Shown here: positions 21,471-33,333 of the stretch, one piece after another
Numbering within the stretch: the stretch's first letter is position 1
Layout: every line of letters starts with the position of its first letter
Assembly: GCA_963681505.1 (NCBI GenBank)
Contig: OY811993.1
Coordinates: 834,562 to 898,561 of the forward strand
Source: Eunapius fragilis
Lineage: Eukaryota > Porifera > Demospongiae > Spongillida > Spongillidae
DNA: 64,000 nt
Reading direction: 5' to 3'
Made by a program: the position numbers and the translations under genes
The notes under the pieces: model-generated
Database searches by the model: none
What the model was told of the DNA's origin: nothing
What the model saw: only the letters and a program-made list of their open reading frames with translations

Positions 21471-24293
21471 TTTTAGAAAAAGAACTTCACTATTAGCCAA
21501 AGTAACAACTAATATATTAAACTGGAACACCAAATACACAGCCAAATTTCATTTACTGGGTCAAACATGTATACATACCATACTCTATATGTTGACGTAA
21601 TCTGGTTCAAAATGTTAACACAGTCTGGTTCATACGATGTAGGGAAATACTATGTAGAGGCTTGATACACCCTACGCTAAACAACATGTTCCACATAGTG
21701 GGAACAGATTGATAACATGCTCTACCAGAAAAGCGGTTTCCCTTATAAGGTACGGTTTGTACAGTTGTTGGACAATTGTATTCATATGTTACTATGCTCA
21801 CCCACCCTTCGTACAATTGCGTCATCGCTATAATTAGAAATATATTTTTAGAAATACATTTTTAAGTGTGCAGTACAATACAAAAGCATAAGTTATGTAA
21901 AAGTCTGTTCTCCTGAATGATTTCACGTTCCACGTTCCTGGAAGAGGTCACACAGTCTTCTGAAACTGGCAAGTAGCACTGTATTCATGAACCAAAGACA
22001 CAGGTCGTTGTCCAGCAGTGCGGCAGATAGGTTCAAGAGTGGGCAATCATAGCTCATTCACCACTGGCAGTCCATCAGGTAACAAGAGAACTCATGAGAG
22101 CCTTGCACCAGGCAGTACACACTGACCTTGTAGGTTCAAATGTTTCCATACTTGATCTAAATAAAGAGCATACATGCTCGTACATCTTTCATTTATGTTA
22201 CAATAAAACTCACACTGCAATCAGTAGCCAAGGATGGTCGTGTGCAGATATAAGTCGTAATGTTGAAATTGTACATGATTTTCACAATACCTGACGAGCA
22301 AGCAAACAAACTCAATATAGCAAACATACATGTATACGCCCATAATGGATGCCATTACAGTCACACACAGAAACACACAACACAAATGTCCAAACACAGA
22401 AATATCCACACTCATAACATACCACATACATGCACACTCCCTGCACAAACCTTTCTCATAACACCTGGTTGATAAATGGCCTTAGGTCACAGGAGCTCTT
22501 ACTCAGAGACAGTGTACCATGTGTTGTACCAGTAGAGCATCAACACACCTACAACTGGTCACCACATGTTTAAAAACCAGTATGAAAGCAGGATAGATGA
22601 CCTACCTTTCACTTGCAATGCCATCATGACAAATATATACAGACAGTCGAGTTATCTCTAGGGGCTAGTCCACCTGAATACATTCTACGTTCTTACATTG
22701 GAGTTGAAGGCTCAAACCTTAAGGGATAAAATGATGGTACAATTAACCAAACCAGAAACAAAATATTTACCTTTCAGCTCAGGGCCATGTTATCAACTAG
22801 ATGAAGGATGAGGTGTGTCTTCTTTTCCAATTATTGTTTCACAGTGCTCATGACATATCATTTTCCACCCTTCCAACATCGAGGAAGTCACAGTATGCAA
22901 TTTTCAACACCTAAACAAATACAATACATGTAGCCTCAAAGTTACATGTGGGTAGTAATGGTTACCTCATAAAATGCTATAAGTGCTTCCTTTTGCCCAC
23001 CACTAAGGTATGGACCGAAAATGAATAGTGCCGGCCTCTCAAAAAACAACTCCCAGAAGTTGTGAGCCATGCTGGTAGTAGATTACATCTGCTACATCAC
23101 TATAAAGGTCATCGTTGCACGCAGTATCATCTTTTTGAGGTTGCAGTTGCTCTCAGCATGGAACACTTCCTCGCTTTGCAGTGGTTGCTCTTCACGATTG
23201 CCTGCCTGCCTGCAAGGATTGTAAATGGTTTCAGTTGTGCTTAGATCCTTTACAAACATACCTGCATGAGGACAAGTCTTCAAGGAACGTGGCGGGAGGT
23301 TGACTTGAAACAGGCTGTGTGTACTGGCTGTAGTGCAGGAAACACCGACCACACGGTTCACAACGAAATCCTGTGCGTATTTAAGATATTTGTGAGCATA
23401 CTTAAACCATTTCCAAAGCATACACGATATAGGCAAGTTTACGGATACGGCTGGTGTCATATGTGTGCTTTAATATACTGGGAGTCACAGCGGGCATTCA
23501 TGTAGTTTAGCTTCCCCATCATTATTCATAACCGCTGTAAGGATTCTGGTCAGAATCGACTAGGGCATATGTTATGAATATAATTAAAGCGAATCCGTTG
23601 AATTCTGGTCTAGTATTCTACGGTCGAACCACATAACGTGCAAACCAGCTCGCGGGCATACCCAAAGTCGACCACAGCCACAGCCCCTTCCCGCTAGCGG
23701 TATTATAGGCAGCCCGGGGTTACACAAAACACGTGTATCCCATCATGGCGACCGTGTACGACACACGCTTCAACAAAGAATTAATACTATTTGGGCTCAC
23801 CTCTAGAACTCGCTTTGGATTTCTTGGACTATCTAGCTATTGATCAAGCTGCCGACAGCCGCACGCAGCCTCAGTATCACACGCGATAGCACAATCACGT
23901 GACTGCTAACCACGCCTCTTCATTACCCGTAAATTACGAATCTGAGAGCGATCTTCGACCAATCAATTTTAGGGCGCTCTTTTTATCTACTTAGTACCGT
24001 ATAGTAATATGTAATTGCATGCTGCGGCTATACCACTTACTGATAGCCATTGATTCCAGCGTATTTTATCCAAAGCATATCTTTGTTACAACCTGAGCAT
24101 GTTTGAGATGATGCTAGCAAGCCGTAATGCTTGCACCACACAATGGTAGTTTCATGGTCGGAGAGAACTCGCTGCAGCCTCGTTGGTGACTAAAACTCTG
24201 CGGGCAAACCATGAGAACCAAAAAACTGCATTATCAACACGTTTCCAATGCTTTTTAACACTTAGAACCTTGCGTTTATATTATACATCCATG

Positions 24294-25252
24294 CAGGGCT
24301 GCCGTAGGCCGGCCGACCTGCCAATCCGGCCTGACAGATCGGCTTGGCAGGCCAAATTAGTAGAAATTATAGTGTATAAATGTCAATCATTTATTCTATT
24401 AATGTCAATCAACGAAGCGTGTCCGTCGGTTTCTGTACCATCTGCTCAGCGGCTCAAACCTGGTTCAAACCCGGATCTGTGGGAACACAATCCCGAGGAA
24501 CTCGTGAGATTCACGCCATTGTTTAGTAGTACTGTAGTAGTGCAAACACATCCGCTGTCTGGTCTCATTGTATTTCAAGGTTTATTCATCAAAGGAGTAC
24601 GCAGATAAAGCGTGGTGTGCTTACTGCCACAGGCCGTTCTCCAGGGAACACTGCACTTTGTCTAGACACATTAAACGGCATCACAAGGATGAACAACAAT
24701 GTATGTAAAGCAGTCTTCGCAACACAGTTAAGGAGAAATATGATGCTTGGCTTCGACTCTCGGAGATCTGATCAGTAGATGTCATGGCCTATTTAGACCC
24801 TTTGGTTAATGGTGTAAAATGCATAACACACAATTTACCACTATTGCAAAGCTCGCTCGAAAGTACCTGGCTATTCCAGCGTCATCCGCTCCATCAGAGG
24901 GCGGAATGTTTCAAGAGCCAAGTTGTTGAAATTCCCCAACGGCTGGAGGCATCAATTATGCTAAAGCACAATGAATGGATATTCGATGCTTCGAAAGAAA
25001 TAAGCCAATGCTATTGCTCAATGCGGAGCTATAAATAATAAACTGTTCCATGTTTATTCGCATCTCAATCTCAGTATGATTTATTATTATTGCACAATCG
25101 ATGTATCATCTTCATGCACGATTACATTAATATTTGAATTCTGAACAAGAAGTAAGCTTGATCTGTACATGTGCAAAACTTTAAGCACGTACATGTATTC
25201 GCACGAGGGGCGTGGTCCGGCCTGGCAGGCCGGCTGGCCTTTCGCAGCCCTG
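24294..25252 (+). mobile_element. hAT-like fragment between the foldback arms
   Basis: Starts CAGGGCTGCCGTAGGCCGGC and ends GGCCTTTCGCAGCCCTG, hAT-type termini. A related end is at 28843. It contains a BED-type zinc finger. An 8-bp target duplication is not visible, so the borders may be altered. Confidence 0.5.
24571..24703 (+). pseudogene. BED-type zinc finger fragment
   Basis: In one frame reads YSSKEYADKAWCAYCHRPFS, then REHCTLSRHIKRHHKD. The C-x2-C...H-x3-H(H) spacing and the aromatic residue before the first Cys fit BED fingers, the DNA-binding module at the N-terminus of hAT transposases. The frame stops soon after, and no hAT dimerisation domain was found. Confidence 0.55.
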
Positions 25253-26997
25253 ACAACCAATAAACTAGAAGCCCGCCTTTTCATGCACTTAGACACGAAC
25301 TGATCCGGTACTCGTAAGTACATTTTTTAAAAAAGGGCGCCCTAAAATTGATTGGTCGAAGATCGTCATTTACGGGTAAGGAAGAGGCGTGGTTAGTAGT
25401 CACGTGATTGTGCTATCGCGTGTGATACTGAGGCTGCGTGCGGCTGTCGGCAGCTTGATCAATAGCTAGATAGTCACTACAGTCCAAGAAATCCAACGCG
25501 AGTTCTAGAGGTGAGCCCAAATAGTATTAATTCTTTGTTGAAGCGTGTGTCGTACACGGTCGCCATGATGGGATACACGTGTTTTGTGTGTAATCCCGGG
25601 GCTGCCTATAATACCGCTAGCGGGAAGGGGCTGTGGCTGTGGTCGACGTTGGGTATGCCGCGAGCTGGTTTGCACGTTATGTGGTTCGACCGTAGAATAC
25701 TAGACCAGAATTCAACGGATTCGCTTTAATTATTTCATAACATATGCCCTAGTCGATTCTGACCAGAATCCTTACAGCGGTTATGAATAATGATGGGGAA
25801 GCTAAACTACATGAATGCCCATTATAATCACCACATAAATACCAGGTCAAGGTTCTCACTCTTCGTTGTACCCTATTATCTATGTAGCTACCAAGAACTC
25901 ACGTTTCGACATGGTGCGCACACTTCAGAATCAAGGAATAATAATAACTTTAATAAGCTCTGTCGGGGTACCGGCCGATGGGGACACGGCATATGTCATG
26001 CACGTTTTAATGTCGCAATTCTTCTTAACAGGAGGCTATTATCTATGGTACAGCTCCAGGATCTTTGTTATTGCATTTAACACCAATATAATGGAATTGC
26101 AGGCTGCCTTGCACGAAGATGACGCATTTATCATTCCACACGTAATTTCCCCACGCACTGCTGATCATGACGTACCTCTCCTATGTTAGTTACTAGTAGA
26201 CACTATACAGCAATGCCGGGCATATTTGAAATAGACCTATCTATCGCATCTCTCTCACGGCGCACACAGTACACTGCATTGTATGCCGCACCTGTGATTT
26301 GTATAGTTTAATTAAACGTTAATCTAAATTTCCACATGATTGGTTCAATATGTATTCAATATGAGGTTTGTATGTTAAACGGTCTTGGCTCATATTGTTG
26401 TCTGTATGTACCTAGATGTACTGACATTTTGATTGCGGCTGTCATAACAATCTGTATCAGATTGTGGCTTGCTGACATACTATGAGCCAAATGTGATAAA
26501 CATCTTGGCTCAGAATGTTGATTTTATCATATCTGGTACAGTTTGTAACAATTTGGCTGTGTAAATTTAGTGCAGGTTAGAGTATTTATAACTGCCTAAA
26601 ATTATTAATAAATAGAACTTGATATATGTATGTCTATATGACATGTAAGGATAACGTGCCGGTAAATTTCGAAGCGATTGGTACTATTCCCGTCCTCCAA
26701 AACCGTTCCTAGCTCGAGTTATACCTTCCTAAGAAGAAGAAGAAGACGACGACGACGATGGAGAATTATTTTAGGACTGGGCACGAGAAACAGGAAATTG
26801 TTTGTTTCTCTATAACCACATCGTTTTATGACACGGAACAAACGTAAAACTGTAGATCGTTGTGCTCTCATTCCATCGCGATAAAGAGATAAGCGATCCG
26901 TTTCTCCGTTGTCCCTCCAGACGCTAGTGAAGTTTTATTAATGACATTCATCAACCCTCAATCAATCCTATATTGAACCTGCTGCCGCAGGTTCAGA

Positions 26998-27887
26998 TAA
27001 TTTATTCTGCATTGCCTTCTGCAACACTCAGTATTTTCTTCAGTAACTTTCTTCGATAACTGTCTGGTTTCTTTCCAATAGCAGTTTATCCTGCTCCTTA
27101 GCAATATTTAGTTCATGGGTGTGAATAAGCTACTTCATCTTTTGAGCCTGTCCTATACAAAATTTAATACTTTTTTTTCATTGTGAGGTTTTGAACAAAG
27201 CCATGGTAACGTTTTATTTATTTTAGACTTACCCCTTGCATCAAAAAACCCCACATTATGTGAATGATAATCAGCTAATCCAAGAATTTTCTCAGCAACA
27301 TATTATGTACAGGGGCAGAGAGCGTTTGACTTACCATGGATGTTGGAATGTTGGATAGATTACCCTCAATGTAATCCTACATTTGTCGTTCATTACTTCT
27401 ATAATACCAGTTATAAGTTGGAAAAAAATTTCATTCAAGCTTGCTTTCTGCAGTGCATTCATTAAATTAAAATTACTTTGTAAACACTGCAGTATTACAT
27501 CTGTCTTTTTGTCCAAATCTATATTTGTACATGTTGTTAAGACAAGTAATGGGCAATCCTTTAATGATTTTAGGTACTGTAAACATGTCATAATGTATGA
27601 AATAGTATCAAGGATAGTGATGCCTGCATGGATTTCCATACAGCTAAATTTTTTATTCTCTTCATGAGCTTTTGTATTGATGTCTTTAAAGCATTAATAT
27701 TCCCACATACTCCTTCATGAACAAAAGCCACCATTTTGGCAGTATTGAAAATGCTTTGCTACATTAAGTTTGTATATATGTGCACTACCAAACCATTTCT
27801 TATTACTCAAACCTGTAATGCATTGTCTGCACTGATATCACCACTAAAACCTTCAATCAACTTCTTAAAATCTTCTGCAGTCGTCAT
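26998..27887 (-). pseudogene. 5' part of split minus-strand gene, unrecognised
   Basis: Probable exons: 27887-27813 (MTTAEDFKKLIEGFSGDISA..., donor CAG|GTTTGAG); 27758-27335 (helical, leucine-rich, containing NIDLDKKTDVILQCLQSNFN, donor ATG|GTAAGT); about 27292-27239 (KILGLADYHSHNVGFFDARG, donor GTAAGT); and about 27165-26998 (coiled-coil LNIAKEQDKLLLERNQTVIE). The last exon has in-frame stops, and exon 2 needs a frame change. It joins in frame with 19272-18988 across element I-2. Family unknown; probably a pseudogene. Confidence 0.4.
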
Positions 27888-28842
27888 CTTAATTTGGAAA
27901 GATACACACCAACAAATCATTGCAGCATGCTAACATCTTAAAAGGGTTACATGCAGGGTTGTAAGCACACTGGAAAGTTGCACAAACATGCGTTCGCGGC
28001 AACGTACAATATGGTGTCTGGGGACGAGTCACAACTTGAGAAAATCTGGGGTATGCCTTGGGCATCGGCCAAAAATTATGGTATTTTCATAGTATGTAGA
28101 TTTACAGCAAAACTGCGTTTATAAATACTTCCTTTTACAGTACCTCGAAAATAATGGTAGTCTTTATTTAGAGTTAAACTTTGTTAACGTATAAGGTACT
28201 CAAAGGTAAGAAATGTAATTAAAAAGTTGCAAATCCATGTTATACGGGCAGTGCTTAACCAAGAGTTGGCTTCATGAAAGCACGTGCCATATTAAAACAC
28301 ATAGGCTGTTGGATGACACCTTGGGCATCAACCAAAGTTCGTGAAATCCATATAGATTAAGACCTGGGGAGTACCAACATCTGATCGGTTTCCCAGTACC
28401 TCTAAACACAAAAAAGTTCTACCAAACCTAAAGGGTACATATTTTTTCTACGCGCCAGAAATTTGAACAAAACGTTTCAAATAAACCAGAGCTGTATTAT
28501 AGCGTAGACAATGTATCGACATACCGATAAATCCAGAACTGAACAGTCCACAACAGCGATCAAACGAACACAAACCAGCTTTCACTCGAATATAATGCAC
28601 CTGAACAATTTGCAACCCGCGCCACAATGTTTACTTGTTATTGGATCACCAATTTTTAGGGAACTCGTACGTGAAATATGCCGGTACCCAACTACAGTAA
28701 TTATTCGCATTCCGCCTGATGTAGTTATACATCTTGTGTAGAAATCCGCAACTAAATCGGTTATCATGATTAGATCCACTATTGTTTCGCGTGAGAATGC
28801 ACGCAATCGCTTTTTCTTAGCATACAAACTCGGCATATCATG
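27888..28842. other. No gene recognised
   Basis: Only short frames on both strands, no terminal repeats seen. It may include the promoter of the minus-strand gene. Confidence 0.4.
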
Positions 28843-28971
28843 CAGGGCTGCCAAAGGTCAGACCACACCCCCTCGATGTGCATGCATGCAGTATATAACT
28901 ACCACGTTTGTACCCGTACAAACCAAGCTCACTCTTGTTCTGAATTTAATATCTATTGTCCTGAATGTTCA
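28843..28971. mobile_element. hAT-like element end
   Basis: Starts CAGGGCTGCCAAAGGTCAGA and stays similar to the reverse complement of 25130-25252 for over 100 bp, until it is interrupted by the next element. Confidence 0.5.
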
Positions 28972-29420
28972 CCCGGGGGTACAATTGTACACCCGGGTCA
29001 GTGGCGTAGTGTGAGTGTTGAGCGCCCGGGGACATATAATACGCTAATGGCGCCCGGGGGGGGGAAGGGGGGGGGGGGGGGGGGGGGGGTAGGGTGCTGT
29101 CGGCTTCTGGCCCGGGCCCGATTGGAGGGAGGTAACTAGCGGAAAAGAGGGAAGGGGAGGAGCCTTATATTATATGAACGGGTTATATGTCCCCCCCCCC
29201 CCCCCCCCCCATCGCTACGCCACTGACCCGGGTGCGGTAAGATAGGCTCACTTTCACGGCTGGTGTACAAGTACTACAAGGATATAAGGCGTAGATATCT
29301 CGGGTAAAAGGACTTGCACTACGTGTCTGTAGCATTCAATGTTATTTGGTCCCTTCGTAGACCGAACGGCAAAAACTTTTTTAGCTGCGCACCCGGGTGT
29401 ACAACTGTACCCCCGGGTGA
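28972..29420. mobile_element. MITE with ACCCGGGGGTACA inverted ends
   Basis: Inverted ends GTCCTGAATGTTCACCCGGG... on both sides. It holds a smaller hAT MITE. Confidence 0.6.
28999..29225. mobile_element. 227-bp hAT MITE with perfect 8-bp duplication
   Basis: Starts CAGTGGCGTAG, ends GCTACGCCACTG and is flanked on both sides by ACCCGGGT (28991-28998, 29226-29233), as expected for hAT. Contains a long poly-G tract and a poly-C tract. Confidence 0.9.
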
Positions 29421-29539
29421 ACATTCAGGACAATATAGACATTAACTATTAAAATAAGGTGCAAAAATAGTAACATGCACTGTATAGTGTATGCAACACT
29501 AGCTGTAAGTTTTTTAAATTTTGTTATTAAACGTTTGGT

Positions 29540-31219
29540 CCAACCAACACGATACTTGTCCTCTACAGTTGTGTGCTGGCCATGCGGGGGGTTTTGAGGC
29601 TGCAATACATGCCATACAGACACTCTTCTCAAACACTTCCACGGAAGGTATTTTATTAGTTGATGCCTTTAATGTGCTAAACCGACAAGCTGCACTACAC
29701 ACAAAATCAGTGTTCTCTGTCCTCCATTATTTCAGATCCTCCAAAACACCTATCGCACCCCAATAAGGGTAGTCATCCCAGGTAAATGTGAAATATCTTC
29801 TTCAGAAGGAACATCTCAGGGGGATCCGTTGGCCATGGGTATGTACGCACTGGGAGTTATACCCTTAATACGGACTCTGACAGCAACATGCCCTCAAGTT
29901 AACCAGGTGTGGTATGCAGATGATGTATCCGGGGCGCAGGGTCATGTGCTGATTTGCGAGTGTGGTGGGTTCTGCTGATCCTAATTTTGGATACCATCCC
30001 AATCCCTCAAAAACATTTTTTGTCACCAAACCTGAGCATGCTGAGAAGGCCAAACAACTATTTGCAGGCACTAGTGTTTCTATTTGTGCTGGAAAGGGGG
30101 CGGCCATTGGCTCTAAATCCTTTACTGAAGAGTATGTCAGAAACAAAGTACGCACCTGGGTTGAGGAAGTTAAGTGTCTGGCATGTATTGCTGCCACACA
30201 CCCGCATTCAGTGTATACAGTGCATTCACCCATGGTCTCTCCAGTCGGTGGGCCTTTGTCTCAAGGACAATGTCGGACATACAACCCTACTAGTTCCTTT
30301 GGAACATGCAATTCACGAATTTCTCTTACCAGCCTTAACAGGCCGTCCTTCATGCTCCAGTCTGGAACATAGCTACTTGCCCTACCAGTCCGACTAGGAG
30401 GACTGGGCATAGGCAATCCCACCGAAACGTCCGCTCCTGCCTTTCTTGCATTAGTAAAACTAACTGCTCCCCTTACTGACATGATCATGTCAAAAGGAAC
30501 TGAGACTCACCTAGACTACAACTTACTTCAATCCCTGAAGAGTGATATCAGCTCAGAAAATCATAAGCCACTACTGACAACAAAAAGCAGAAGGCATATA
30601 CAAGCTATACCTCCATCGTTGCAACACTGCTTTGATCAGGCTTGCGAAAAAGGTTCGTCCTCTTGGTTATCTGCCCTTAATTCCCATTGCAGATCATGGC
30701 TTCCATCTAAACAATGGAGAGTTTCGTGATGCTTTGTGCCTGAGATACGACTGGTCACTTACCAATATCCCTCAACATTGCAGTTGTGGAAAACAGTTCT
30801 CTGTTGACCATGCCATGACTTGCTATCTCGGTGGTTTCCTAACTTTTAGGCACAATGACATCAGTTATTTTACAGCCTCATTGCTGACGGAAGTTTGTTA
30901 TAATGTTGCAACAGAGCCAACACTACAACCTCTTAATGGAGAAACTTTTTCTTACCTTACAGCCAAACAGATGCTGAGGCCAGGGCAGATATTAGAGCAA
31001 GAGGATTTTGGTCAAAAAGCCAAGACGCATATTTTGATGTAAGGGTTTTTCACCCTAATGCATCTAGCTACGTTTCAAAACCTCTTTCTGCTCTCTTTTG
31101 CACCCATGAGCAAGCCAAGAAAAGGGAATATGGACAACGCATTCGAGATGTTGATCATGACGTCTTCACACCCCTTGTTTTTTCCACCTCGGGTGCTCAT
31201 TATATAGGCTGGTTTTGAT
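29540..31219 (+). pseudogene. Broken reverse transcriptase of a retroelement
   Basis: 5'-truncated and frameshifted. Pieces in order: EAAIHAIQTLF...LLVDAFNVLNRQAALH (palm start); EGTSQGDPLAMGMYALG (RT motif B); QVWYADDVSGA (YADD catalytic motif); FGYHPNPSKTFFVTKPEH (motif D region); LGGLGIGNPTE; HCSCGKQFSVDHAMTC (C-x-C...H...C cluster); then RARGFWSKSQDAYFDVRVFH and PLVFSTSGAHY. At least three frame changes. The same family left fragments at 9336, 10010 and 45893. The A-rich tail at 31312 fits a non-LTR-like 3' end, though I cannot place the family firmly. Confidence 0.8.
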
Positions 31220-31311
31220 CATATATGTTAGTGTGTATTTATTGTTATTGTACTTAGTAATCTGATTATTATTTTTGTATTGTTTTTCTTTTAAATTAGG
31301 ATTATGCCACA

Positions 31312-31341
31312 CAAAAAAAAAAAAAAAAAAAAAAAAAAAAA
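31312..31341 (+). repeat. Poly(A) tract at the retroelement 3' end
   Basis: About 28 A residues following GGATTATGCCACAC. A matching inverse TGTGGCATAATG follows at ~31374, so it is also framed by a short inverted repeat. Confidence 0.7.
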
Positions 31342-31410
31342 CAATACGTAAGAAGTAGTGACTTTATATTTTATGTGGCATAATGCCCGCCTGCTGCAAC
31401 TACCTATAAT

Positions 31411-32603
31411 CATAGATTATTTAGACAGGGATTGAAAACGGATCACGTGCACGCCAATTAACAGCTTCATCTGTGTTATAGCGGAAGATAGGTTATTGTA
31501 GTAGTTATTAAGTCTGGAATGGCAAAATGAGTAGCAAGAAACAAACCCCGTTAAAAGTAGCCACAGGCCCAGAAAGGACAGCAGTCTTACTCTATTCGTG
31601 CCGTGTCCCAAATGATTGACGCGATGTAAAGCCAACTATTAAAAACCTCATACCAACACTCCCTGGCTTATTGCATATCCCAGTTCTATCGCAAAGTGAG
31701 TTCACCAGAGGTTGAAACCTTCAACCTCCGTTAATACTATTTTTAAAAGAAGCTATACGCCCAGAACTGACAGTATTCTATGGGCTATTCGCGCCGTATC
31801 CCTAATGATTGACCTGAGAGTCGATGTAAAGCCAACTCTCTATAACCTCATACCAACACTCCCTGGCATAGCCCATAGCTCAGTTCTATCGTAAAATGAG
31901 TGCACTAGAGGAAAAAACCTTCAAACCCCGCTAATACTATATACAAAAGTAGCTATACGCCCAGAACTGCCAGTACGGCCTAGTCTATTCTTGCCGTGTC
32001 CCTAATGATTGACGCGATAGTCGATGTACAGCGAACTTTTTATAACGTCATACCAACATCCCTGGCTTAGTCCATAGCCCAGTTCTATCGCAAAATGAGT
32101 GCACTAGAGGATGAAACCTTCAAACCGCGTTTACACTATTTACAAAAGTAGTTATACGCCCAGAACTGCCTGTATGTCTAAAACGCTGTTTCGTGCCACG
32201 TTATGTTTTCAAAGCTAGGGGAAAGGGCAAAACCTATCCAGTTCTATTCAGATTGCTACGAAGAGCTTATTTACAAAAAATCAAGGTCAAAAAACGTACA
32301 GAACAGTTTTTGCACGCCCAGAAAGGATTCACATAGCTTCATTTCTCAGTTTTTATTAAAAGCTCCCGAAGATTCGTTCACTAGAACTTCAAACACGTTT
32401 CTAGACAAACCTCACCTTTCATGAATTGGGTGGAATACATTCGAGACTCTACATAATACGGATTTCACCAAAACCAGCTATAAGACATTTTCCCGCCAAA
32501 CTCAAAAGGTGCTATCCATTATAATATTGACGGCGCATAGCCTTCTACCGTAAAATGTATGGCTCACGTGACCCGTTTCCAATCCCTGTCTAAATAATCT
32601 ATG
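31411..32603. mobile_element. P-type MITE (1193 bp) with internal ~197-bp tandem repeats
   Basis: Inverted ends CATAGATTATTTAGACAGGG continue as ATTG(A/G)AAACGG. A perfect 7-bp duplication CTATAAT flanks it (31404-31410, 32604-32610). Inside are tandem units starting at about 31569, 31761, 31961 and 32160, each beginning CCAGAACTG(A/C)C or a variant. The terminal GGGATTG block is shared with the P element at 53301. No transposase. Confidence 0.8.
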
Positions 32604-32951
32604 CTATAATGTATCCGGTTGGAAGCTAATCTTCGTAAGTTACATGTATATGTTGTTGAGACCTTAACCTATACCAATTCAAAGGATACTAAGCATGAAC
32701 TTACAATTAATGGCAAGCCCTTGCATGATTGCATCGGTTGTATGTTAACAGTACATGTAATTCCTGCATCATGAAGTAATTGTTCCTACTTTTCCATGCT
32801 CAGAGCTCTCAGCTCATCCTCTAAAATGAGCAAGTGGCATACAAGTCTGTCACATGGAAGCTGCGTAGGTTGAGTCAGTGCACCAAGACAGATGGCACAT
32901 TCCAGCTCACTCATTACAGACACTATTCTTGTGGCTGCTAATGTGGCTGTA
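32604..32951. other. No gene recognised
   Basis: Between the P-type MITE and the family IV element. Only short frames. Confidence 0.4.
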
Positions 32952-33333
32952 TCGAGAGTTAGTAGTAACTCTCATATAGGATTTGACCCCGATTATGAAG
33001 TCATTAAAAAAACGCGACCCGCTTCTAATATAACAAGACTCCTGACGAGCGGATGGTTTACCTTGTTGTCGTCATCGTACAAGAAGGCAGCAACAAGCAG
33101 TTTCGTGTTTGTTTAATGTCACAAAACCGCGTTGAGAACAAAACTCGTACCCAGTCCCACGTATTTCTTGTTCTTGTTGTTCTTGACCACGCATAACTCG
33201 GGATAGGAATTAACACTCTTAAATGAAAATCACACCAATGGCTTCAGAATTCGTTGGCATTCTCGCTTCTGTGGTCAAAACGTCTCGAGGCTACATGACA
33301 TATATCGGTGGTTGTGTTAGAAAATCACGTATA

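Larger units (their letters stand above)
23492..25820. mobile_element. Foldback element with ~490-bp inverted arms
   Basis: Arms at 23492-23990 and about 25328-25820 are highly similar in inverse orientation, beginning GGGCATTCATGTAGTTTAGC. The arms contain an unusually G+C-rich, CpG-bearing stretch (CTGCCGACAGCCGCACGCAG). No clear target duplication was found. Confidence 0.75.
21536..26563. mobile_element. Unclassified 5 kb element inserted in I-2
   Basis: Absent at the corresponding point of copy 1 (about 4027-4045). Inverted ends ACACAGCCAAATT, flanked by AAAT on both sides (21532-21535, 26564-26567). It holds a foldback (23492-25820) and possible minus-strand exons around 22600-23460, one encoding a CEPCGRCF cluster before a GTATGT donor. 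I recognise no transposase. Confidence 0.55.
19273..26997 (-). mobile_element. Helitron-like family I element, copy 2 (I-2)
   Basis: On the minus strand it begins after an A with TCTGAACCTGCGGCAGCAGG, an 8-bp stem with a GGCA loop, then ATATAGGATTGATTGAGG, the head with (AAG)n(GAC)n, the relic exons at 20874-21470 and 19668-19898, and the foldback ending CTTG before T at 19273. It contains a separate 5 kb element (21536-26563). It sits inside a minus-strand gene, and deleting it leaves the reading frame continuous. Confidence 0.65.

Noticed and set aside
23092-23460. 122-codon minus-strand frame as a gene
   Set aside because: It contains a likely donor (CAG|GTATGT) and acceptor within it, so it reads through an intron; frames on either side are not recognised.
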